The notes: generated by a model from the letters alone, not told the origin. Positions 19,691 through 30,600 are shown, numbered from the stretch's first letter. The stretch is 64,000 nucleotides of DNA from Histomonas meleagridis (GCA_020186115.1 WSYJ01000099.1:372001-436000), one strand, 5' to 3'. Numbers and translations are program-made.

Positions 19691-20004
19691 CTTTTGGAAA
19701 AATCCTCTACAACAATATGTTACAGGACGACCGTTTAAATGCAATGATTTTTTAAAAACATTTATCCGAAATCCAGATCAAAACAGTAAATTTTACATTT
19801 ATATACTAAAACAACCAACTACTTTTCGCAAGTTGTTGTCAGTTGATGAACTAATTTATATTAATTTGTCAATCGACAATTAATCCGAATAAAATTTAAA
19901 TCCCAAATGAACTTGGTGTTTCCCGAAAGAAACTGAATCTAGTTGGTAAATTTTTTTATGTTTTTACTATCAATCCTTTAGAGACGAAAAGATTTATTTT
20001 GGTG
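19691..20004. other. Divergent intergenic region
   Basis: Holds the ACCGTTTAAA box of KIN17 near 19729; otherwise AT-rich with no gene visible. Confidence 0.45.
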
Positions 20005-20040
20005 AACGTTAACGTGTGAGTGAAATAATTAACGTTCTCA
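20005..20040 (+). promoter_or_regulatory. J-protein promoter: three AACGT(T) boxes and initiator
   Basis: AACGTT at 20005-20010, AACGT at 20011-20015 and AACGTT at 20031-20036, then TCA at 20038-20040 directly before the ATG at 20041. The densest AACGTT cluster in the window; the transcript would be almost leaderless. Confidence 0.5.
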
Positions 20041-21627
20041 ATGCTTGGTATTTTTATTTTATGGCCAATTTTCCTCCTGTTAAAAGGACAAGATCCATAT
20101 GCAATTTTAGGTGTCCCAAAAACAGCAACACCTGAACAGATAAAAACTGCGTTTCGAGAAAAAACTCGAAAATATCATCCTGATAGAAATAAAGAAATTG
20201 ATGCTGAAAAAAAATGGATGCAAATTAATGATGCATATGAAATTTTAAAAAATCCCAAAATGCTCGAGAAGTATGATAAGTTCGGTATTATTGATGAAAC
20301 TTTTCAGGAACAATCCAAAGGTACCAATAGTGCAGACAAAATCCGAGACATTCTCTCCAGGGAATCAAAATCACGTGCTTCTCCACAAAATCAAATTATT
20401 GATCTTACTGATATCAATTTTGAACAAAAAACTAATGATGGTAGGCCATGGATTATAAGTATTTCCAATTCTGATCACAGTCTCAACAACTTCAATACAA
20501 TTTTCCAAGAACTTATTCAAAAAACTGGTAATCTATTTGGTTTTGGACGCATCAAGGAAAACCAGCTATCCATAAAAACACTTCAATTTCTTAAAGTTCA
20601 TCCTCCTCAAATCGTTATTCTTGACAGATCCTCATCCAATCTCATTTCGAGATTCACAGGACAACTAACAACCAACTCCCTTGTGAGTTTTGCAACAAAA
20701 TCATCTTCTAAATACATAACCATTGTCAAAAATGACGAAGATATTGTAAAATGGAGAAAATCAAATTTAGATCATCTTCATGTTATTTTATTTTCTGATC
20801 TTGAAGAACCACCTGAATCTTTTCTTCTTGTTTCCTCCTATTGTAAGTCGAATTCTGTTTTTGCTTTTGCTTCAATTAATGAACAAAACATTATAAATTA
20901 TCCACGTGCTCTTGGTTCATTATCAATTGATGAGCTTCCTACATACATCATTTATCGAATGGGTAATCCTCAGGATGATACATTTGGTGGACCTGTTATT
21001 CCGCTTGTGATACCGTTCGAACTTGATTCGGGTTCATTAAGTGCCATCATCCGAAAATTTCGGTTTACGGTTTTTTCAGAGCTAAATACGGTTAATTTTC
21101 ACAAGCTCTGTTCCGACTATTGTATCGTCTATGTCGATGGGAATGAAATAGCTGATGACATAAAGAAAGGCATAAATGACATGAATATACCAACTGGAAA
21201 AATAAATGCATCTAAAGAGGAAGTGTTTGTTCAGAAGTTAGGTTTAGAAACAGGAGATTTTGTTGTTTTGAAACCAAACTCAAATGAATTCATGATTTGG
21301 AAAGACGTAACAACATGGATGGAGTTTCGAAAAAGGTATGAGTTTCTTCTGCATGGAATTACAAGTTTTAAAAAAGTTGAATCATTACCAAATTTAACTG
21401 GAAAAAGTCATTCGACGAAAATTTCATTCATTGACATAAATATAATAATCGAAAAAATCGAAATGACTGCGAAAGTTTTGTTGGGGGCTTCGCTGAGCTT
21501 ATTAAAGCAAATGCCTGACTATGTAGTGATGATAATTGTTTTGCTTTTGTTGATAACTATAGGTGAAATAATTGTTTTGTTGTGCAAGTGTTGCTTTGGA
21601 AACAAGAGGAAAGCCAAAAAAGATTAA
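20041..21627 (+). CDS. ER membrane J-domain protein with thioredoxin-like lumenal region
   Basis: 528 residues. Residues 1-17 are a signal peptide. The J-domain (about 18-83) carries the HPD triad at 46-48, needed to stimulate Hsp70 ATPase. The middle (about 125-440) resembles the redox-inactive thioredoxin-like repeats of DNAJC16/ERdj5-type proteins, without a clear CxxC. A transmembrane helix lies near 494-514. The tail ends K-A-K-K-D, fitting a K-x-K-x-x ER-retrieval signal. The J-domain would sit in the ER lumen and recruit BiP. The exact orthologue is uncertain. Confidence 0.78.
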   Translation: MLGIFILWPIFLLLKGQDPYAILGVPKTATPEQIKTAFREKTRKYHPDRNKEIDAEKKWMQINDAYEILKNPKMLEKYDKFGIIDETFQEQSKGTNSADKIRDILSRESKSRASPQNQIIDLTDINFEQKTNDGRPWIISISNSDHSLNNFNTIFQELIQKTGNLFGFGRIKENQLSIKTLQFLKVHPPQIVILDRSSSNLISRFTGQLTTNSLVSFATKSSSKYITIVKNDEDIVKWRKSNLDHLHVILFSDLEEPPESFLLVSSYCKSNSVFAFASINEQNIINYPRALGSLSIDELPTYIIYRMGNPQDDTFGGPVIPLVIPFELDSGSLSAIIRKFRFTVFSELNTVNFHKLCSDYCIVYVDGNEIADDIKKGINDMNIPTGKINASKEEVFVQKLGLETGDFVVLKPNSNEFMIWKDVTTWMEFRKRYEFLLHGITSFKKVESLPNLTGKSHSTKISFIDINIIIEKIEMTAKVLLGASLSLLKQMPDYVVMIIVLLLLITIGEIIVLLCKCCFGNKRKAKKD

Positions 21628-22374
21628 TTGTTTAGATTTAATAAACTCTATTGCTTATTTAGTTATATGAGCTTCATGGGGAATAATATGAATTAAGGAA
21701 ATACACAAAAAATTCCATTTTTTTAACATATCACACATATAAAATATACTGTTAGCAATTTCATGTTTACATTTTCTATTGAACCATTCCAATATTAGTG
21801 TGCTTGTTAAAGACAATGAAGATAAAACATTTTATACATTTAGGAATCTCACATTTCCAAAAATTTGTTAATGTTTTCGTTAAAGAATTTTAATTAAAAA
21901 AATTTTTTTAATAAAGTTTTTTTGTTGAAAATTTGCAAACAATTTAATAACATCCCGTATTGTTGGGAACGCAGAGGATGATAAAGTTATTATACCCATT
22001 CCAGAGACATGCAGCTCAGGCTCTTTTCCTGCTGTGATAGGATGAGAAATGTAATATAGATAGACATCCAATAAAATAATTGTATAGATATTCACATCAG
22101 ATATAGAATAAACTTACTAAACTTAGTCCACTTTCATGAAACAGATGTTTTTATATTATGTTTTCCCTCATTTCTCCAAAATCTCTTCGTGATGTTGAAA
22201 AGAAATTGTTTCAAGGTATTAAAGAATATTAGAGAAAATTATGTTTTGCCACATGATAAAATTTAAAAGTTCTATACTTTACTTAAAGCATCATAAAAAA
22301 GATCATTTTTAGCTTGATATAAAAAACTTTTCATATATGAAATAACTTTCATTTCTCTATCCTCACTTTTATAA
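21628..22374. other. Intergenic region with possible small gene remnant
   Basis: Mostly AT-rich. A minus-strand frame at about 21940-22060 has a less biased composition (G-K-E-P-E-L-H-V-S-G-M-G) and might be a gene fragment; I recognise no family. A TCACTTT initiator for the next gene is at about 22363. Confidence 0.35.
22363..22374 (+). promoter_or_regulatory. Initiator TCACTTTTATAA
   Basis: Strong match to the trichomonad Inr immediately before the ATG at 22375. No ACGTT or M3 box is visible nearby. The paralogue at 49377-50897 has the same TCACTTTTAA arrangement. Confidence 0.55.
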
Positions 22375-23886
22375 ATGAAACAATTCATTTTTTTAACTTT
22401 ATTATATCTTTTTTATAATATAAATTGTGTAGGAGATAAATTCCACAAAAATGATAATGATGTCATTCCTTCACCATCCAGTTTAAAAAAAATGCAAAAA
22501 ATTTTAAGAAAAATTAGTTTGGAATCTAGATCAAATTTTTATGGACAACCAAGTTTAAGTAATATAAAAGAAAATGATCAAAGAAATTATTGGTTTAATA
22601 CTAAATCTTTTGGAATGTTAAAAGATAACAAAGAGTCTCAAGAGGAAGCTAGTTCATCATCTTCTATTCGTTTGTTTCAAAATTCATTTTTACATCCTCA
22701 GTTGTATATTGGCAATTATGATAATGCTAAAGAACATTTTAATGATATTGCATTGGAATTTTTTAAAAAGAATCAAATGCCTGATAAAGAAAAAGCTCAG
22801 GACTCAGAAAATCCACTGCAAACAAGTATAACTACTTTCCCAGAAGAAATAAAAGCTACTCAAAAAATATTTAGCTTAATTAAAAGTTATATTAAGAAGG
22901 GAAAAACAACAGACATTGATCAAATTGTAAATTTACTGAAACAATATAAATTATATGATGAAGCATACTTCCAATTAATTCTTGAAGTACAAAATAATCA
23001 AGATGGAACTCAAATTAAGGCATGGGAAATCTTACTTGTTTTAACATCAATATTCCCTTCTACAAAAGAAAGTGAACCAATTATCAAGTCATTTTTTTTG
23101 GAAAATGAAAAAGCTGAAGATGATGAAACATCAAATTTAGCACAAATTTGTTATATTCGCTTTTCTGTTAGGTGTCATTTTGGTACAAATGTTATGAAAC
23201 CAGAAAGTGCAATAATAATCATTTACAAATATAGAAATAATATTTGTGATTTTTATTCAACTGCTTATGAACATCTTTGGTTCCAACGTGAAACATTTCC
23301 TGATTTAAATATTCCAATTGTTGTTAAAGATATGACTCAAAAAATATTATTTAAAGTGTTTATTAGACAACAAGCCGATGTACTTGGTGTTCTTGATGAA
23401 AATGATGTTTTTGTCGAAGATTATCCAATAGATTTTATAAAGAGTTATGAAAATGGAGAAGCTAATTTCAGATCAATTTCTATCAAACAGTTATGTTATA
23501 TCTTTACAAAATGGATGAAAAAACAAATTCCAATAATTCCTAATGAATTAATTCCAAAAGTTATTGATGAAAGTAGTCCAGAAGAATATTTAATAATCTT
23601 GAAAAAAGAATTGGATCCAGTAAACTTGAATCTTTTGGGTCATTTAGCTGAATTCTTCAAAAAATTAGATAATTTTAAAATTATAACAGAAGTATTTCTA
23701 CATGAATTTATGTGGATGATCCTCCCTGATGCTATGAATTATTATCCTTCCAACTGTGTTGAAGATGAAGATCGTTTAAAATTTAAGGAAAACAGGAATA
23801 AAATGATTTTCTTGTTGAGAGATATGATAAGATTATGGGACACAAGCCAATACTGGAGGGTTTACCAGAATTCGGATTCCGAATGA
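22375..23886 (+). CDS. MyTH4-RhoGAP-like protein with signal peptide, paralogue 1
   Basis: 503 residues. Residues 1-18 are a signal-peptide-like hydrophobic stretch ending Y-N-I-N-C. A low-complexity linker follows with F-N-T-K-S-F-G (74-80) and F-L-H-P-Q. About 160-270 is a MyTH4 domain (D-E-A-Y-F-Q-L, then W-E-I-L-L-V-L-T, then I-F-P-S-T-K-E). About 300-480 follows the RhoGAP fold (L-W-F-Q-R-E-T, then L-C-Y-I-F-T-K-W). The order matches the C-terminal half of ARHGAP39-type proteins. The catalytic G-x-F-R arginine finger is absent; the equivalent segment reads V-L-G-V-L-D-E-N. A MyTH4-RhoGAP module is normally cytoplasmic, so an export signal is unusual. Function unknown. Confidence 0.65.
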   Translation: MKQFIFLTLLYLFYNINCVGDKFHKNDNDVIPSPSSLKKMQKILRKISLESRSNFYGQPSLSNIKENDQRNYWFNTKSFGMLKDNKESQEEASSSSSIRLFQNSFLHPQLYIGNYDNAKEHFNDIALEFFKKNQMPDKEKAQDSENPLQTSITTFPEEIKATQKIFSLIKSYIKKGKTTDIDQIVNLLKQYKLYDEAYFQLILEVQNNQDGTQIKAWEILLVLTSIFPSTKESEPIIKSFFLENEKAEDDETSNLAQICYIRFSVRCHFGTNVMKPESAIIIIYKYRNNICDFYSTAYEHLWFQRETFPDLNIPIVVKDMTQKILFKVFIRQQADVLGVLDENDVFVEDYPIDFIKSYENGEANFRSISIKQLCYIFTKWMKKQIPIIPNELIPKVIDESSPEEYLIILKKELDPVNLNLLGHLAEFFKKLDNFKIITEVFLHEFMWMILPDAMNYYPSNCVEDEDRLKFKENRNKMIFLLRDMIRLWDTSQYWRVYQNSDSE

Positions 23887-24359
23887 AGCATTAAGTAAAC
23901 ATTTAATGCATTTTTATTGTGTTTGAAAATAGGAAAGAAAAGTAGTTATTGAAAATTATGCTTGTGAATTCCTTTTTAGTTGAAAGACAAGAAGTTTGTG
24001 CATTTAAAGAACAACCTGGCGAGCACAAAAAACAACTCATCGATTCCCCTTAATTATAAATTAATTTCCTTGTTAATTTTTAGCTCGTATGAACTCAAAA
24101 TTACAAATTAAATTTGATTTTTTGCATGAGAAATTGAGCCTACAATATGTTATTTTCAGAATTATTTTTTGAAAATTATTAGGAACCACCTAAATATATT
24201 TCTATCTTCATATAGGTAAGAATAAAATTTTATATAAAAATTAAATATTTTCTGTAATTAAAAAAGAAAAATACATTTCTGAAAAATTATTAAAATCAAA
24301 TAAAAATTGTTATAAGAATTTTAGAACTATAAGTAACGATTTGGAATTGTATATTAAAT
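23887..24359. other. AT-rich intergenic region
   Basis: Between convergent 3' ends. No gene, repeat or RNA recognised. Confidence 0.5.
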
Positions 24360-24953
24360 TTATGCTAATCCAACTGCTTTCTTGTATTTTACTTCTTCAT
24401 CATGTGTAATACCATCAGCAGCCCACCAACCGCTATCTCCACGAACTTTGAATGATCGCTTCTTCTTTTCAAACATTGCTGATAAATCGCATGTATTTTC
24501 GAAATTAGTGAATATCTTATCTGGGTCAATAGACTGTTGTTTTTGGAGTTCAACAAGAAGGTTAGCAGCACGTGCCCAATCTGGAATTTCTTGACCACGG
24601 ATTGTTTCAGCATCTTCAACATAATATTCATCACAATCACTTTCATCTTCACTATCATCTATTGGGTCAGAGATCCTATATTGACGAGTATCTTCAGTTT
24701 CAACAATTGGTGATGGTTCTTCATTTTGTTGATAAGCTTGTTTTGCAAGATTAGTGTATTGTTGGCACACTTCACTGAAACGTGGTTGATTGGATTCAAT
24801 AGGTGCTTGGATTGATGCAATCAAGTCATCAATTTGAGCTTCATATGAAGAATTAATATCTTGAGAAGATCCTGGTGCTGGATCATTAAGAAGAGATTGC
24901 ATCCAATTGAGATGTTGCTCTATATCATTTTCAATGCTTGAGCTGGAACACAT
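24360..24953 (-). CDS. INCENP-like protein with C-terminal IN-box
   Basis: 197 residues. The C-terminus (about 121-181) matches the INCENP IN-box: E-I-P-D-W-A-R-A then D-P-D-K-I-F, then M-F-E-K-K-K-R-S-F and S-G-W-W-A-A-D-G. In other eukaryotes the IN-box wraps Aurora kinase and activates it in the chromosomal passenger complex. The TSS phosphorylation motif is altered to R-G-D-S. The N-terminal part is acidic and disordered and much shorter than in animals; no clear survivin/borealin-binding helix is visible. The upstream region has ACGTT (24969-24973) and AACGT (24990-24994) boxes and a TCATTTG initiator. Confidence 0.75.
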   Translation of the reverse strand: MCSSSSIENDIEQHLNWMQSLLNDPAPGSSQDINSSYEAQIDDLIASIQAPIESNQPRFSEVCQQYTNLAKQAYQQNEEPSPIVETEDTRQYRISDPIDDSEDESDCDEYYVEDAETIRGQEIPDWARAANLLVELQKQQSIDPDKIFTNFENTCDLSAMFEKKKRSFKVRGDSGWWAADGITHDEEVKYKKAVGLA

Positions 24954-24968
24954 TTACAAATGATATGT

Positions 24969-24994
24969 ACGTTAATTATTTAATCATTAAACGT
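24969..24994 (-). promoter_or_regulatory. Paired ACGTT boxes of the INCENP-like gene
   Basis: Minus strand reads GTACGTTTAA and TTAACGTAC, arranged as an inverted pair about 16-41 bases upstream of the ATG. Confidence 0.45.
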
Positions 24995-25119
24995 ACAGGT
25001 TCAATTTGTGAGGTTTACTTACTGTACATAATTTGACTTAATTATGATCGTTGTGTAAAAGGGGGTTAAAAACGTTTAAATCATCATTACCAAAAAAAAT
25101 CAAAATGATTCTCCATTGT

Positions 25120-25587
25120 TTAGAAGACTCTGAATTGTTTCTTGTCAGCACCAACTGCACATGGCTTAACAGAAATAACATTGAAGTGAACTGTCTTTGA
25201 AAGTGGACGGCATTCACCAATTTGAACGATATCACCTTCTTTAACGATGAAGCATGGGCTGCAGTGAGCTGGAATCTTTGTATGGCGCTTTTCAAAACGC
25301 TTATACTTACGGATGTATTGAAGGTAATCACGACGAACGATGACTGTTCTCTTCATCTTTGTAGAAACAACAACACCACGCATTACACGACCACGGATTG
25401 AAACGTCGCTAGTGAATGGGCACTTATGATCGATATAAGTTCCTTCGATAGCAGCTTTTGGTGTTTGAATTCCGAGACCGATGTTCTTTGTATAGCGTGG
25501 CTTCTTATCAGCGCCGCGGTACTTCTTTGATGCAAGGCAAATTTGTTTTTGCTTTTGGAATGCGCGCTCTGTTTGGATATCAGACAT
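25120..25587 (-). CDS. RPS11: 40S ribosomal protein uS17 (S11)
   Basis: 155 residues, full length. It matches eukaryotic S11: N-terminal T-E-R-A-F-Q-K-Q, then [25 protein letters not shown] and the C-terminal S-K-T-V-H-F-N-V segment. uS17 binds 18S rRNA in the small subunit body. The start has a clean promoter: AACGGTTT (minus strand, 25606-25613) then CCTTT (25594-25598), seven bases before the ATG. Confidence 0.97.
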   Translation of the reverse strand: MSDIQTERAFQKQKQICLASKKYRGADKKPRYTKNIGLGIQTPKAAIEGTYIDHKCPFTSDVSIRGRVMRGVVVSTKMKRTVIVRRDYLQYIRKYKRFEKRHTKIPAHCSPCFIVKEGDIVQIGECRPLSKTVHFNVISVKPCAVGADKKQFRVF

Positions 25588-25593
25588 CGCTTG

Positions 25594-25613
25594 AAAGGAC
25601 GGACCAAACCGTT
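25594..25613 (-). promoter_or_regulatory. uS17 promoter: M3 AACGGTTT and M5 CCTTT
   Basis: AACGGTTT fits the published M3 consensus exactly and CCTTT fits M5. Only about eight bases separate them, with CCTTT just before the start codon. Confidence 0.65.
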
Positions 25614-25724
25614 GCGCCCCGACATGTGATGTGAAAGCGCATCAAAATTAACGTTCTCACATCAACAAAGAAAAGTAATTTTTGATGTATTAACTCAATT
25701 GTGGTTTACTAATGTTGTAATTAC

Positions 25725-27260
25725 TTAGAACATATTACCAAGTGCTTGGCCTTGACCTCTTGTTACCACATTTGCGCTTCCGTAATCTCTACGTGGTCCA
25801 CTATCACGAAGATTTAAATCAACAAGACCATCAAAATCATATGCGTTATTTTGTTGCTTTGGTTGTTGTTGTTGTCGCATATTTTGTTGCTGTTGTGGAC
25901 GTTGTTGTGGAATGTTATTTAATGAAAGAAGATCATCTTGTTGATTATTGAAGTTTTGTTGATTATAATTTTGTTGCGGTTGGTTAAACATTGCAAACTG
26001 TTGTTGGGGCTGCATTTGTTGTTGCTGTGGTTGGGAGGAGAACATATCAAATGAATTCTGTTGCGACCTTTGTTGAGGTTGAGAAGAAAACATATCAAAT
26101 GAATTCTGCTGAGATCTTTGTTGCTGCTGTTGGGACTGCGGTGCAAACATATCAAATGAATTCTGTTGTGACCTTTGTTGCGGCTGTTGCTGTGGTTGGG
26201 AGAACATATCAAATGAATTCTGTTGCGATCTTTGTTGGGGTTGTTGAGGTTGGGCGAACATATCAAATGAATTTTGCTGCGATCTTTGTTGCGGCTGAGA
26301 AGCGAACATATCGAATGAATTCTGTTGTGACCTTTGCTGTGGCTGTTGAGGCTGAGCAAATGGATCAAAAGTATTTTGTTGTTGCCTTTGTTGTGGTTGT
26401 TGGGCGAATATGTCGAAATTATTTTGTTGATGTTGAACTCTTTGTTGCTGCGGCTGCTGTTGCTGAGCAAATGGGTCAAAGGTATTTTGCTGCTGCCTTT
26501 GTGGCTGTTGCTGTTGTTGTTGTGCAAATGGATCGAATGTATTCTGTTGTTGATTGGCAAACATTTCTGATGACTTTTGCCTTTGCACTGCCACTGGTGT
26601 TGGAATATCATCATCATCATATTCGTATTCATATTCACTATCGTCATCTTTAGATGTTGTTGTAGTTGAATTTGTATTTGTTTGAGGTTTATTTGCTTGT
26701 GTGTCTTGACCACCATAATGTCTTCCTTCATATAATGTATTAGAATATGAAGTACTTGCACCAAGTTGATCAATATTTGAACATGATTCTAATGAACCTC
26801 TAATTCTTGCTGCCTTTTCGCGTTCTGACTTAAACAATTCGTCATCATTAAGAAGGGCGATGATATTTTCGGCCTTTTTTCTGATGACTGCTTCAAGAGC
26901 AGCATCTTCACCAGTTTCATGACGATGTATATGAAGAAGGGTTTGAAGATATCCTGTTCTCATTTTAGTATCAGATCTAAATCTTTCGCTTCCGTTGATA
27001 ATTAAATATTCCAATAAAATCATAGCCTTTTGAACCCTACGAATTTCATCATCACTAATCCTTTTCCACATGGCCTTGGAAATAGCCTCATAGTCACTTA
27101 TTCCATTCGAAAGTTGTGCAATCCTGAAAAGCATTGTATTAGAAGCACCCCATTTATCGGATGAGGTAGCTTCTAAAACGAGCTTCTCTGCTTCACTCTT
27201 TTGAGTGATTGCATAGCCTGCTTTCCTTGTCTTCTTTTTGGTCCAATTCCAAGCTTTCAT
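25725..27260 (-). CDS. Epsin-like ENTH-domain endocytic adaptor
   Basis: 511 residues. An ENTH domain fills about 14-150 (E-A-E-K-L-V-L-E-A-T, then K-A-M-W-K-R-I-S-D, then L-L-E-Y-L-I-I-N-G-S). It binds PtdIns(4,5)P2 and bends membranes. The rest is Gln-rich and disordered. It has three copies of F-D-P-F (DPF motif, an AP-2 appendage ligand), one F-D-I-F variant, and six near-identical R-S-Q-Q-N-S-F-D-M-F units. No ubiquitin-interacting motif or NPF is seen. It probably acts at clathrin-coated pits or endosomes. An AAACGAC box and a TCAATG initiator precede the start. Confidence 0.9.
   Translation of the reverse strand: MKAWNWTKKKTRKAGYAITQKSEAEKLVLEATSSDKWGASNTMLFRIAQLSNGISDYEAISKAMWKRISDDEIRRVQKAMILLEYLIINGSERFRSDTKMRTGYLQTLLHIHRHETGEDAALEAVIRKKAENIIALLNDDELFKSEREKAARIRGSLESCSNIDQLGASTSYSNTLYEGRHYGGQDTQANKPQTNTNSTTTTSKDDDSEYEYEYDDDDIPTPVAVQRQKSSEMFANQQQNTFDPFAQQQQQQPQRQQQNTFDPFAQQQQPQQQRVQHQQNNFDIFAQQPQQRQQQNTFDPFAQPQQPQQRSQQNSFDMFASQPQQRSQQNSFDMFAQPQQPQQRSQQNSFDMFSQPQQQPQQRSQQNSFDMFAPQSQQQQQRSQQNSFDMFSSQPQQRSQQNSFDMFSSQPQQQQMQPQQQFAMFNQPQQNYNQQNFNNQQDDLLSLNNIPQQRPQQQQNMRQQQQPKQQNNAYDFDGLVDLNLRDSGPRRDYGSANVVTRGQGQALGNMF
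25975..26560 (-). repeat. Gln-rich minisatellite in the epsin gene
   Basis: About ten units of 42-54 bases encoding (Q)n-R-S-Q-Q-N-S-F-D-M-F or Q-Q-N-T-F-D-P-F-A-Q. The six F-D-M-F units are nearly identical in DNA, suggesting recent expansion. Confidence 0.8.
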
Positions 27261-27603
27261 TGACTGGTGTAATCAGTCGTTTATAATTGAATAAGTCCGA
27301 CCAATTAAAGAATTGATTCAAATTTGAATGACTATCGTCTATCTAAAAATATTAAACGGGTTTTTCTTGAAGTAATATTGATTTATATATAATTATTTTC
27401 TAATATTATAAAAAAGTAAATGTATTAAATATTTTTTGCATCTAATATGATGAAATAAATATCATAAAAAAGAATTTATCTGTTTTTATTTCATATCTCC
27501 ATATTTAAATGAATTTGAATGATACACAATTCAAAAAGTAGTCACTTCACATCACAAAAAATAAATTTCAAAAATACATTTTTTACATTTATTAACAATA
27601 TTA
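27261..27603. other. Intergenic region
   Basis: AT-rich, with the epsin promoter at its left edge and the 3' flank of the next minus-strand gene at its right edge. No gene seen. Confidence 0.5.
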
Positions 27604-30600
27604 TTACATTGGCGAATTTAACATATAAATCAATTTTTGAAATCTGTCCGTTATAAATTGCTCCTGAACCATCTTAAAAATTATTTGATAATTTGGATCA
27701 TCATAATAAACCTTCAAAATCACTTTTAGCCTTTGCTTAGTCCTTAGCGTAATCATATCTGAACCGATGTTCGATGCTATTTGGTTAATTGCCACCATAA
27801 AATTATCTTCATTTTTGATCAATACTTCATTCTGATTCTCGAGCAGCGTTGCCATGAAAGAGAATATGTATTCTATTGTTGGGTTTTCTTCCCATATCGG
27901 CATAAAGTTGAACCATTTTTCTAATGCTTCATTTAAAATCGGCAAATTATTGACATACATATAATTTTGGATAAAGACAGTATAAGCAGCTAATCCTATG
28001 TCAGCTATAGATGTTAATTCTGGCGCATCTGATATTCGTTGATCACTTAATAATTGAATGTAAAACCGATAAAAGTCTGTCAAAAACTCATCCCGAAGTG
28101 GCACTTTTTCTTTACAAATATCTATCAATTGAATTAACGCTTCTTCAGAAAAAGGGGAAACTTTTTGAATGGCTGTATCGGCTAATAACTTGATAACGTT
28201 TTCAGAAATTAAAACGTTTTCTGGATTAACACCAACCGCCAAAACGTATGTTGTCATTAAATGGAAGCCGATAATTCTTGACGCAGGGTTTTCAATGAAA
28301 TTTTGAATTAACGGGTAAACGGTTGTTAAGAAAATTTGAAATATTGTGTTTGGATACAACAGAACCATCGACCGAATTAAGTCACAAATCTTTTGGGCGG
28401 TTTGGTCACAAAAAGAAATTCTTTTGTCAATGTCAATATCGTCTTCGGTTATTTCTTTTGAATATTTTTCGTACTGTTCAATATTCAATAGTTTATTTTT
28501 TAACGTCTTGTCTAACGTTGGCATAAACATATTAAAAACTTCGATGAATATTTCGTTATTAATCCAGTGAAAGTTATAAGCGTACTTCAACAAATTCATA
28601 CAATAATTGCATAAAATTCGAATGAATTGAACATCATCGATATATGTAATTAAATTAGTGAAAGATTTAAATCCGAATATCAACAATTCATTGAATATGT
28701 CATACTCATCATTAAATATTTTCAACATTATCCCAAAGATATCCCACGAGCATCGAATTAATTTCACCGAAATATATTTAGACTCGATCCATTTCTTAGA
28801 TATTTCCAATGCTTTCCCTAAATACGGACGAAATTCTTTCTTTAAGCACTTAGCTATTTCACATATTATTTCCATCTGATGTTGTATTTCAATTATATTC
28901 GAATTCGCAGTGAACACTTTTGTTGATTGGTCTTCTTTAGATAGCAACCTGTAATACGATGATATCAAATAATCAGACGGATCATCAAATCCACCTAAAA
29001 TAGTTATCGGCAATTCTGATTCTGCTATTTTTAAGGCGTTTGGTAATAATAATTCAATGAATTCTTTCGAGTTGTTTCCGCCTAGCAAAAAAAACAATGA
29101 TATAATACATTGGTGACATTTTCGTTCGAATTTCATATCGAAATATGTTTCTTTAATTGAAATTATGTAACGAAAAAACTCTTGTGCAAATGGAATACAT
29201 TCTGTAGGAAATGTTTTTGTGATCAAATAATATGATATTGATGAAGTAATAAATGTATAAATTATTGATACTTTTAAAAATGGATGTTCGGATATCGGAT
29301 AATATTTACACACTATATCTTTAATGTCGTAAAACAATTCTGTGGATGATAAATCTAAAACATGTGCAAATCCTGCAATACATTCGAACAAATATATCTG
29401 TAGTTCAGGCGTTGTTTTGGATAACAATTCTTTAATACACGGATAGTATTCAGAATACTTATGAAATAAGTCAGATGAATTAATGGAAAAAAAGTCACTT
29501 AATGCTTTAGCTGAATATTTTTGGACTTCTGGGTGTGATTCTGATGTGAAGTTTAACAATATAGGCAATACTAAATCGCCTGCATACCGTTGATACATAC
29601 CATTAGCGATTGATCTACATAAATGCGAAATGTTACGATAGATAACCGCTCGAATTCTGGGGTTTGTGACCGACGGTTGTAAAAACGATACGAGTTTTTG
29701 TGTGAATTGAATGATCAAACTGTTGCTCAGCACTGCTTGAATCGCAGCCTTGTTTGCAGGGTCTAATGAAGTTATGTTGGGCACTATTGCTTGAATAGAA
29801 GCTGAATCTAGTAGTGTGAATGCATATAATACAGCGTATGCTTGTTGCCATGTATAATTGTTCGGATCTTGTCGGAAAATTAGATCTTGATATTGATTTA
29901 AAAAGATAAAATATTGATCACAACCAGTCTTAAGACAGATGCTGTGGAATATTACAGCGGCACATGCAGGAGGTGAAACGTCATTAACATCAAACTCGAA
30001 GGGAGATGTGTCATCAATCTCAGAAATAACCGTAATAAGGCATTGAAAAACTTGCTGGTAAAATGGGGTGTTCATGCACATGTGTGGATCACCTTGTGCT
30101 AAGGAACCTAAAATAAAAATGGCGAGATTGCGGAATGAGCATTCTCGGTTAAGTGCTATGCTACAAAGAAATTGAGTGAAATCTGTGATTATATCTTGAA
30201 ACATATTCGCATGCTTCTCCGAAAAAGTATCAATGGCTGAAAGAAGTGAATGAAGTTGATCTTGTGGAAATTTAGAGAGAAGTTGTGGAAATATTTGTAA
30301 AAAAAAATTGGTATCACCGGTAAGACCAGCAACAATAAAGAAAAGTTGTGCACGTGGTACAATAGAAGAGTTATAGAGAAGAGTTTTCAGAATTAATGAC
30401 ATTAAAAACTCAGCTGAAAATCCATAGAAACATTGACCATCAAGAAGAATTTCTCTGACAGCAAGAAGAACAAATGTCTCAAATTCTTTCCTTTTCCCGA
30501 GTTCTACAATATATTGTTGAACAATTGTCGATTCATTATATTTGTATGTATAAACAGCTAAAGCAGAAAGAGTGCATACAACTAAAGTTTTAACCGTATC

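Noticed and set aside
21880..22095. 71-residue minus-strand gene
   Set aside because: Kept only as a possible remnant: flanks are low-complexity, no promoter box is visible and no family is recognised.
25975..26560. CRISPR-like array
   Set aside because: Units are contiguous, coding and lack unique spacers; the genome is eukaryotic.
25991..26653. Long plus-strand frames opposite the epsin gene
   Set aside because: Val/Ala/Tyr-rich translation is the mirror of the CAA/CAG-rich minisatellite; the minus-strand ENTH protein explains the sequence.
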